NCBI RefSeq assembly: GCF_001428745.1
Contig: NZ_LMIO01000003.1
Coordinates: 248,001 to 312,000, forward strand
Direction: 5' to 3'
Source of the DNA: Leifsonia sp. Root227
GTDB taxonomy: Bacteria; Actinomycetota; Actinomycetes; Actinomycetales; Microbacteriaceae
Length of the DNA stretch: 64,000 nucleotides
How positions within the stretch are numbered: the first letter of the stretch is position 1; the number at the start of each line of letters is the position of its first letter. Shown here piece after piece: positions 58,789 to 64,000 of the stretch. The notes under the pieces are model-generated. The model was not told the DNA's origin, did no database searches, and saw nothing but the letters and a program-made list of their open reading frames with translations. A program made the position numbers and the translations under genes.

Positions 58789-59825
58789 CAGACATGACAG
58801 CGCAGACCACGACAGCGCAGACCACCACAGCGCAGACAACGGCAGCGCAGCCGACCGAAGCGCGGCCGACGACAGCGACCGCGGATGCGCGCGCGGACGC
58901 GAGCATCGCCTGCTTCGACCTGGTCCGCATCTTCACCGCCGACGGCGTCGAGGTCCAGGCGCTCCAGGGTCTCAACCTGCGGGTCGGCAGCGGAGAGCTC
59001 GTCGCCATCGTCGGGGCATCCGGATCGGGCAAGTCGACCCTGCTCGGCATCCTCTCCGGGCTCGACAAGCCGACGGCGGGCAGCGCATCCGTCGCCGGGC
59101 GGGACCTGCTCACGCTCACGTCCGCCCAGCGCGTCGACTATCGCAGACGCACAGTCGGCTTCGTCTGGCAGCAGACGTCGCGCAACCTCCTGCCCTATCT
59201 GACGGCCCGCGAGAACATCGCGCTCACGATGTCGCTGGCCAAGACCCCCGGCCGCAGGGAGCGCTCGCAGGAGCTGCTCGACCTGCTGGAGGTGTCCCAC
59301 TGCGCGGACAGACGGCCGACCGAGATGTCGGGCGGCGAGCAGCAGCGGGTGGCCATCGCCGTCGGTCTCGCCAACGACCCGCGCGTGCTCCTCGCCGACG
59401 AGCCGACGGGAGAACTCGACGAGGCGACCTCCGCCGAAGTGCTCGAAGCGATGCGCGGTGTCAACAGAGAGCTCGGGGTCACCACCCTCATCGTCACCCA
59501 CGACCCCGCCGTTTCGGAGCATGTCGCCCGGACCGTGCAGATCCGGGATGGGCGGACCTCCACCGAGGTGCTGCGCCGCACCGGGGTCAACGCGAGCGGG
59601 GACGAGCACATGGTCGCTGAGGAGTTCGCCGTGCTCGACAGGGTGGGCAGGCTGCAGCTCCCGCCCGAATACCTCACCAGCCTCCGGATGCGCGACCGGG
59701 TGCGGCTCGCGCTGGAGAGCGACCACGTCGGCGTCTGGCCGCACGACGACGACCGCGAGGCGGGCGCTGCGCAGGACCCCGGAGCCCAGCAGGTCACGGA
59801 AGGAGAGCAGGATGACGCTCGCTGA
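58785..59825 (+). CDS. ABC ATPase of the FtsX system, with repeat-containing N-terminal tail and C-terminal extension
   Basis: 346 residues. Residues ~1-40 are Thr/Gln/Ala-rich with a TAQTT repeat; then a MacB/LolD-type ATPase: Walker A GASGSGKST, Q-loop VWQQTSRN, signature MSGGEQQR, Walker B VLLADEPTGELD, H-loop VTHD. After the ATPase (~270-346) there is an unusual acidic tail (VAEEFAVLDRVGRLQLPPEY) of unknown role. ATG 58785 overlaps the permease stop (ATGA). Family ATPases are usually ~230 residues, so both ends are extended. Confidence 0.9.
   Translation: MTDMTAQTTTAQTTTAQTTAAQPTEARPTTATADARADASIACFDLVRIFTADGVEVQALQGLNLRVGSGELVAIVGASGSGKSTLLGILSGLDKPTAGSASVAGRDLLTLTSAQRVDYRRRTVGFVWQQTSRNLLPYLTARENIALTMSLAKTPGRRERSQELLDLLEVSHCADRRPTEMSGGEQQRVAIAVGLANDPRVLLADEPTGELDEATSAEVLEAMRGVNRELGVTTLIVTHDPAVSEHVARTVQIRDGRTSTEVLRRTGVNASGDEHMVAEEFAVLDRVGRLQLPPEYLTSLRMRDRVRLALESDHVGVWPHDDDREAGAAQDPGAQQVTEGEQDDAR
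58797..58856 (+). repeat. Four 15-bp coding tandem repeats
   Basis: Units at 58797-58811, 58812-58826, 58827-58841 and a diverged 58842-58856 follow ACAGCGCAGACCACG and encode the pentapeptide repeat TAQTT at the N-terminus of the ATPase. Length variation between strains would stay in frame. Confidence 0.85.
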
Positions 59826-60597
59826 CGAAGAGACGACGCCGACTGCCCCGGGCGAGACCCCCTGGCGCGCGCAGGAGCCGATCCTGCGCGCGGAGGGCGT
59901 GAGCCGGGTCTTCGAGACGGAGGCAGGCTCTGTGTCCGCGCTCGACGCGGTGTCGCTGGACGTGCATCCTGGCGAGCTGCTGGTGATCCGCGGCCGCTCC
60001 GGCTCCGGCAAGACGACCCTGCTCAACATCCTCGGCGGCCTCGACAAGCCGACGGAGGGCCGCGTTCAGCTGGACGACACCGAGCTGACCGAGGCCACGG
60101 AGGCCGAACTCGTCGAGCTGCGGCGCTCCAGCATCGGCTTCGTGTTCCAGGCGTTCGGGCTGGTGCCCGTGCTCTCCGCCGCCGAGAACGTCGAGGTGCC
60201 GCTGCGCCTGCTCGGCACGCCGCCCGCCGAGAGGGATGCGCGCGTCGCCGAGCTCCTGGACCTGGTCGGACTCGCGGGGCACGCCAGGCAGCGCCCCACC
60301 GAGCTGTCCGGAGGCCAGCAGCAGCGCGTCGGCATCGCCAGGGCTCTCGCGGCACGCCCGCGCATCCTGTTCGCGGACGAGCCGACCGGCCAGCTCGACA
60401 GCGTCACAGGCGCCGCGATGATGGACCTCCTGGTCGACCTCGTCCACAGCAGCGGCGTGGCCGCCGTCGTCACGACGCACGACCCGCTCCTGATGGCGCG
60501 CGCCGATCGCGTCATCGAACTCCACGACGGCCGCACCCTGCCGCCGCCGCGCGCACGGGGCCGCCACGCGGCTCCCGATCCGTCGCCCGCTCCCTGA
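59812..60597 (+). CDS. Second ABC ATPase of the FtsX system
   Basis: 261 residues, MacB/LolD type: Walker A GRSGSGKTT, VFQAFGLVPVLSAAENV, signature LSGGQQQRVGIARAL, Walker B ILFADEPTGQLD, H-loop TTHD. It keeps a canonical LSGGQ where the first ATPase has MSGGE, so the two may form an asymmetric heterodimer matching the two permeases. ATG 59812 lies within the end of the previous gene (14-bp overlap) after AAGGAGAG. Confidence 0.92.
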   Translation: MTLADEETTPTAPGETPWRAQEPILRAEGVSRVFETEAGSVSALDAVSLDVHPGELLVIRGRSGSGKTTLLNILGGLDKPTEGRVQLDDTELTEATEAELVELRRSSIGFVFQAFGLVPVLSAAENVEVPLRLLGTPPAERDARVAELLDLVGLAGHARQRPTELSGGQQQRVGIARALAARPRILFADEPTGQLDSVTGAAMMDLLVDLVHSSGVAAVVTTHDPLLMARADRVIELHDGRTLPPPRARGRHAAPDPSPAP

Positions 60598-60638
60598 CGT
60601 CCCGCGCTCCCCGCACGGCCACTCCGCCAGCGCGGCTT

Positions 60639-60842
60639 CTCCGTCCGAACGGAGTTTCGGCGTGACCGCCGAGGCTTCTCCGTCCGAACGGAGAGTGCGC
60701 GCGGCGTGGCGCACATGACTCCGTCCGAACGGAGCCGCCTTCGGCGGATCGTTCAGCAGGACTTCGTCCTCGCCACGCCGCGCAGGCCTCCGTTCAGACG
60801 GAGAAGCCGAGCGCACGCTGCCGGTTCTCCGTCCGAACGGAG
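60639..60842. repeat. Five copies of a 16-bp palindrome downstream of the ABC operon
   Basis: CTCCGTCCGAACGGAG occurs at 60639-60654, 60678-60693, 60719-60734 and 60827-60842, with a compensated variant CTCCGTTCAGACGGAG at 60788-60803 in which both stems are kept. Start-to-start spacings are 39, 41, 69 and 39 bp. The 319-bp gap 60598-60916 contains these repeats and no gene; a TTCGGCGGA/GCCGCC stem at ~60733-60748 is the only other structure. Interspersed palindromes, protein-binding sites or RNA hairpins are all possible. Confidence 0.9.
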
Positions 60843-60916
60843 ATCGCTGGGAGGTGGAATGGCCCGTGGGGAGCGCGGGACGTCAGGGCGCGGGCGGGTG
60901 CGGGGAGGACGCACGG

Positions 60917-61129
60917 TCACACGTCGGGGCCGTCCGCGGGCTCCGCGTCCTCCTCGTCCGTGTCGGCGAAGGCGGCGATGCCGTCCACGGAGGGAGCGGC
61001 GTCCTGGTCGGCGCCCGCGTCCGGGGCGTCCGCCGCATCCGTGGCCGCCGTCCCTTCATCCAGGAAGCCGGTGCCGTCCGGGTAGCCTGCCTCGTCCGGG
61101 TACTCGATCGGTTCGCGTTCAGCGGTCAT
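60917..61129 (-). CDS. Small, strongly acidic hypothetical protein
   Basis: 70 residues starting MTAEREPIEYPDEAG and dominated by Asp, Glu, Ala and Gly, with one Arg and no Lys, Cys or Trp. ATG 61129 is preceded by GAGGTGG; a longer in-frame start at 61165 is less likely. No family is recognised and it looks intrinsically disordered. The ribosome binding site and acidic composition (unlike random shadow ORFs here, which are Arg-rich) support coding. Confidence 0.55.
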   Translation of the reverse strand: MTAEREPIEYPDEAGYPDGTGFLDEGTAATDAADAPDAGADQDAAPSVDGIAAFADTDEEDAEPADGPDV

Positions 61130-61247
61130 CGCATCCACCTCGTCTCGGTTGCGGCCGCGCAGCAAGCGTCGGCCTCACGACCCAGCTTGCTCCCGCGCAC
61201 GATGCTGCGCCAGCCTCCCGAGCGATCTCACTCGAAGCCCGAACCCG

Positions 61248-62354
61248 TCAGGGCGCGATCGACAGGAACACGAACGCCGCGAACAGCACCAGGTGGATGC
61301 CGCCCTGCAGCCGCACGGCCCGCCCTGGCATCAGCGTCAGGATGCTCACCCCCACCGTGAGCGCGAGCAGCACGATCTGGCTCGCCCCGAGCCCCAGGTG
61401 CAGCGGCCCGGTCAGCCAGATGGATGCGATGGCGATCGACGGGATGGTCAGCCCGATGCTGGCGATGGCGGAGCCGAGTGCCAGGTTCAGGCTGGTCTGC
61501 ATCCGGTTGCGCACGGCGGCCTTCGCGGCGGCGATGCCCTCCGGCAGCAGCACCAGCAGGGCGATGACCACGCCGACGAACGACTGGGGGAACCCGATCG
61601 CCGCGACCCCGCGCTCGATCGACGGCGACTCCAGCTTGGCCAGGCCGACCACCGCGACCAGCGCGACGAGCAGCAGCCCGAGGCTGATGAGCGCCGTCCT
61701 GGTCGACGGCCTGTCCGCGTGGCTGTCCTCATCGAGCGGCTTGCCCTTCGACGTGACAGGCAGGAAGTAGTCGCGGTGGGCGATCGTCTGCGTGAAGACG
61801 AACATCGCGTACAGGGCGACGGATGCGACGGCGGCGAATACGAGCTGGCTCGGCGAGAACTGCGGGCCGGGCGTCTCGGTGAAGGTCGGCAGCACCATCG
61901 TCAGGGTCGCCATCGCAGCAACCGTCGCGAGCGCGGCTCCGCTGCCCTGTGCGTTGAACTTGCTGCTCGTGCTCCGGGACGAACTCAGCAGCAGCGACAG
62001 GCCGACGATGCCGTTCATGGTGATCATCACGGCCGAGAACACGGTGTCCCTGGCGAGCGTGGATGCGTCCTTGCCGCTGGTCATCAGCGTCACGATCAGC
62101 GCCACCTCGATCACCGTCACCGCGACAGCGAGCACGAGGGAGCCGAACGGCTCTCCGACCTTGTGCGCGACCACCTCGGCGTGCTGCACGGCGGCCAGCA
62201 CCGTACCGGCCAGGACGATGGCGACCAGGGCGACGAGGAACGGCCCGAGTTCGGCGTTCCAGCAGGCGATGAGCAGGAACACCCCGAGGATCGGTACGAC
62301 GACCGGCCAGAACCGGGTGATCCACGTGGTGATGCCCTTCATGCCTCCCATCAT
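61248..62354 (-). CDS. Ca2+/H+ (CaCA family, ChaA-like) antiporter
   Basis: About 368 residues with eleven predicted helices. The two alpha-repeats are visible as GEPFGSLVLAVAVTVIEVALI and LPEGIAAAKAAVRNRMQTS, each with the acidic residue used for cation binding. ChaA-type proteins export Ca2+, Na+ or K+ in exchange for protons. ATG 62354 used; ATG 62351 or 62342 (with GGGAGG almost touching it) are alternatives, and an open frame to 62405 is rejected because it enters the upstream terminator. Confidence 0.88.
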   Translation of the reverse strand: MMGGMKGITTWITRFWPVVVPILGVFLLIACWNAELGPFLVALVAIVLAGTVLAAVQHAEVVAHKVGEPFGSLVLAVAVTVIEVALIVTLMTSGKDASTLARDTVFSAVMITMNGIVGLSLLLSSSRSTSSKFNAQGSGAALATVAAMATLTMVLPTFTETPGPQFSPSQLVFAAVASVALYAMFVFTQTIAHRDYFLPVTSKGKPLDEDSHADRPSTRTALISLGLLLVALVAVVGLAKLESPSIERGVAAIGFPQSFVGVVIALLVLLPEGIAAAKAAVRNRMQTSLNLALGSAIASIGLTIPSIAIASIWLTGPLHLGLGASQIVLLALTVGVSILTLMPGRAVRLQGGIHLVLFAAFVFLSIAP

Positions 62355-62390
62355 GGCAGCAGGCGGTCCGCGCGGCCGACGCGCGCGACG

Positions 62391-62426
62391 AAAAAAGCGG
62401 CCCACCGGACGAACCGGTGGGCCGCT
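62391..62426 (-). terminator. Intrinsic terminator of the FAS1 lipoprotein gene
   Basis: AGCGGCCCACCGG and its complement form a 13-bp stem with loop ACGAA; on the minus strand the stem is followed by TTTTTT (complement of 62391-62396). This is the only hairpin with a clear U-run in the window. Confidence 0.9.
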
Positions 62427-62453
62427 CTCCGATGCAGCCGGTGACGGAGGGGA

Positions 62454-63116
62454 TCAGTTGGCCGGCGGCATCAGCACGGTGTCGATGAGGTACACCGTGG
62501 CATTGGCGGTGTGCACGCCACCGCAGATCACCTTGGCGCCGTTCACCATGATGTTGTCGCCGCTGCCGGTGACGGTGACGTCGCCGCCTTCGACGGTCTT
62601 GTGGGTGCCGTCGATCGCGTCAGGGGCGATCTGGCCCGGCACCACGTGGTAGGTGAGGATCTTCTTGAGCGTGTCGGCGCCCGCGGGGGTCTTCAGGGTG
62701 TCGATGGTGGCGGCGTCGATCTTCTTGAACGCGTCGTCGACGGGTGCGAAGACGGTGAACTCGCTGCCGTTGAGCGTGTCGACCAGGTTCACATCGGGGT
62801 TGAGCTTGCCGGAGACCGAGGCGACGAGGGTGGTCAGCAGCGGGTTGTTGCTCGCTGCGACGGCCACTGGGTCCTGAGCCATGCCGGTGACAGAGCCTGC
62901 ACCGGACGGGACGGCCTTGGCGTATGCCGCGCATCCACTGCCGACGAGGTCGGCCGCCGGGTCCATGGCCGATGCGCTGGGGGAGCTCGACGCCATCGAC
63001 GACGATGAACTGGATGAGCCGGAGCCTGAGCTTCCGGAGGAACACGCCGAGAGACCGAGGGCGGCCACTGCGGCGAGTCCGAGGGCGGCGATGACATGGC
63101 GCTTCTGAACTCGCAT
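62454..63116 (-). CDS. Fasciclin (FAS1)-domain lipoprotein, MPT70/MPT83-like
   Basis: 220 residues: lipoprotein signal with LSAC (Cys25), a Gly/Ser linker, and a single FAS1 domain (~80-220) with [15 protein letters not shown] and [10 protein letters not shown], the H1 and H2 motifs of the family. Two cysteines outside the lipobox (SGCAAYA, VICGGVH) could form a disulfide, as in MPT70. ATG 63116 with AAGGAG upstream. Probable surface adhesion or matrix role by family. Divergent neighbour is CcdA/DipZ-like, the pairing seen at the mycobacterial mpt83-dipZ-mpt70 locus. Confidence 0.92.
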   Translation of the reverse strand: MRVQKRHVIAALGLAAVAALGLSACSSGSSGSGSSSSSSSMASSSPSASAMDPAADLVGSGCAAYAKAVPSGAGSVTGMAQDPVAVAASNNPLLTTLVASVSGKLNPDVNLVDTLNGSEFTVFAPVDDAFKKIDAATIDTLKTPAGADTLKKILTYHVVPGQIAPDAIDGTHKTVEGGDVTVTGSGDNIMVNGAKVICGGVHTANATVYLIDTVLMPPAN

Positions 63117-63228
63117 GGGAACTACTCCTTTGTGTGCGGTGCTTTCTTACTCGGCCGCAGGAGCGGCTTCAGAAGGGCATTCGGGACGGGGTGGGAAACG
63201 GATTGCAGAATGTTCGGATCAATCCGTG

Positions 63229-63250
63229 AGGCGTTCCGTTCCGAACGCCT
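63229..63250. promoter_or_regulatory. Inverted repeat just upstream of the CcdA-like gene
   Basis: AGGCGTTC and GAACGCCT flank CGTTCC, ending three bases before the ATG at 63254. It could be an operator in the FAS1-CcdA divergent region or a hairpin hiding the start codon; no Shine-Dalgarno is visible. Confidence 0.4.
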
Positions 63251-63253
63251 GGC

Positions 63254-64000
63254 ATGTACCTCACCCTTGCGATCATCGGCTTCCTCGGCGGCCTCATCAC
63301 CGGCATATCGCCGTGCATCCTGCCGGTCCTGCCGGTCATCTTCTTCTCCGGTGGGGCGCAGAGCGCGCGGACGGCGAAACAGCAGAAGAAGGACGACGCA
63401 CGGGATGCGGCGGCCAGGGATGCGGCGGGAAAGGACGCTGCGGGCACAGCGGCTAGCGCGACCGCAGCCGCCACCGCAGACGGCACCGCCGTCGCCACCG
63501 CGACCCGCACGGAGACCGAGAAGCAGGCGCCCCCGGAGCCGACCGTGTCCCGCTGGCGCCCGTACCAGGTCATCCTCGGCCTCGTCGTGAGCTTCAGCGT
63601 GTTCACGCTCGCCGGTTCGCTCATCCTGGCGCTGCTGCACCTGCCGCAGGACGTGCTGCGCTACGCGGGCATCGTCGTGCTGGTGCTGATCGGCGTCGGC
63701 CTGATCGTGCCGAAGTTCGAGGAGTACTTGGAGAAGCCGTTCTCCTGGATCCCGCAGCGCAACGTCGGGACGGAACGCGGCGGCTTCGTGCTCGGCATCG
63801 CGCTCGGCGCGGTCTACGTGCCGTGCGCCGGACCCGTGCTGGCCGCGATCACCGTCGCGGGCTCGACAGGCAGGATCGGCCCGGAGACGATCGTGCTCAC
63901 CGTCACCTTCGCCATCGGCGCTGCCATCCCGCTGTTGATCTTCGCCCTGGCAGGCCGGCGTGTGGCCGAGCGGGTGAAGTCGTTCCGCAAGCACCAGAAG
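63254..64000 (+). CDS. CcdA/DsbD-type thiol-redox membrane protein (DipZ-like), 3' truncated by the window
   Basis: 249 codons are visible and the frame is open to the last base. The CcdA fold is shown by [18 protein letters not shown] at the first helix and [20 protein letters not shown] near residue ~195, providing the two cysteines that carry electrons across the membrane. An unusual Ala/Lys/Thr-rich segment of ~60 residues (~37-100) is inserted after helix 1, including repeats of ARDAA. If full length resembles mycobacterial DipZ, a C-terminal thioredoxin-like domain would follow beyond the window. Likely supplies reductant for extracytoplasmic disulfide exchange; its FAS1 neighbour is a candidate client. 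Confidence 0.88.
   Translation, partial: MYLTLAIIGFLGGLITGISPCILPVLPVIFFSGGAQSARTAKQQKKDDARDAAARDAAGKDAAGTAASATAAATADGTAVATATRTETEKQAPPEPTVSRWRPYQVILGLVVSFSVFTLAGSLILALLHLPQDVLRYAGIVVLVLIGVGLIVPKFEEYLEKPFSWIPQRNVGTERGGFVLGIALGAVYVPCAGPVLAAITVAGSTGRIGPETIVLTVTFAIGAAIPLLIFALAGRRVAERVKSFRKHQK

Noticed and set aside
60639..60842. CRISPR array
   Set aside because: Repeats are only 16 bp, spacings are irregular (39, 41, 69, 39) and there are no cas genes.
1..64000. Horizontally acquired island or prophage
   Set aside because: No integrase, transposase, tRNA-flanked direct repeats or abrupt composition change was seen; base usage looks uniform by eye.

Overview
The window is high-GC DNA with frequent GTG/TTG starts, four-base stop/start overlaps, several apparently leaderless genes and many lipoproteins. 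It looks like a chromosomal stretch of an actinobacterium, most likely Microbacteriaceae (Leifsonia-like); the family is inferred from gene content, and the genus cannot be fixed from the sequence. I see no insertion sequence, phage, CRISPR array, tRNA or rRNA. Coding density is high and the only stretches over about 300 bp without a gene are regulatory.

Layout. 1-2.2 kb: end of a leucine/valine-type dehydrogenase and a membrane-fused dimethylargininase. 2.2-6.3 kb: a heterodimeric ABC exporter behind a leader that carries a 30-codon ORF and three hairpins. 6.4-10.5 kb: a lysine-less, ornithine-decarboxylase-like pseudoenzyme, a receiver-only protein, a NarL-type regulator and a histidine kinase. 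10.5-14.3 kb: small proteins and NADP-isocitrate dehydrogenase. 14.4-23.9 kb: a GlcNAc/chitobiose module (ROK regulator, ABC importer, GH3 hexosaminidase, ROK kinase, NagB, convergent NagA). 23.9-28.4 kb: a methyltransferase, PurU, an NCS1 permease and an MFS exporter with a structured leader. 28.4-30.5 kb: a 720-residue ECF sigma/zinc-finger/transmembrane/Ig-like fusion. 30.8-39.9 kb: an apparently complete N-acetylgalactosamine pathway with a divergent ABC importer. 40-42.8 kb: a PIG-V-type mannosyltransferase and a cytosolic GH20 hexosaminidase. 42.9-45.9 kb: glyA-folD-ybaK behind a ZTP (pfl) riboswitch. 46-48.8 kb: an MHS transporter with a palindromic operator, a gamma-carbonic anhydrase and an MBL hydrolase. 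48.8-53 kb: Leloir galactose genes galT-galK diverging from a DeoR regulator and galM. 53-60.6 kb: a four-gene FtsX/MacB-type ABC system followed by five palindromic repeats. 60.9-64 kb: a small acidic protein, a Ca2+/H+ antiporter, a FAS1 lipoprotein and, divergently, the start of a CcdA/DipZ-like gene that runs off the window.

Functionally the centre of the window is amino-sugar and galactose catabolism. Two binding-protein-dependent importers, two cytosolic beta-N-acetylhexosaminidases (GH3, GH20), two NagA paralogues, two ROK kinases, NagB for the GlcNAc branch and an AgaS/LacC/GatY-like set for the GalNAc branch would convert imported chitin-, mucin- or wall-derived saccharides into glycolytic intermediates. 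One-carbon metabolism (glyA, folD, purU) forms a second theme. The most unusual items are the exporter leader, the dead decarboxylase-like protein with its own leader hairpin, the membrane-spanning sigma-factor fusion, the structured MFS leader and the repeats at 60.6-60.85 kb.
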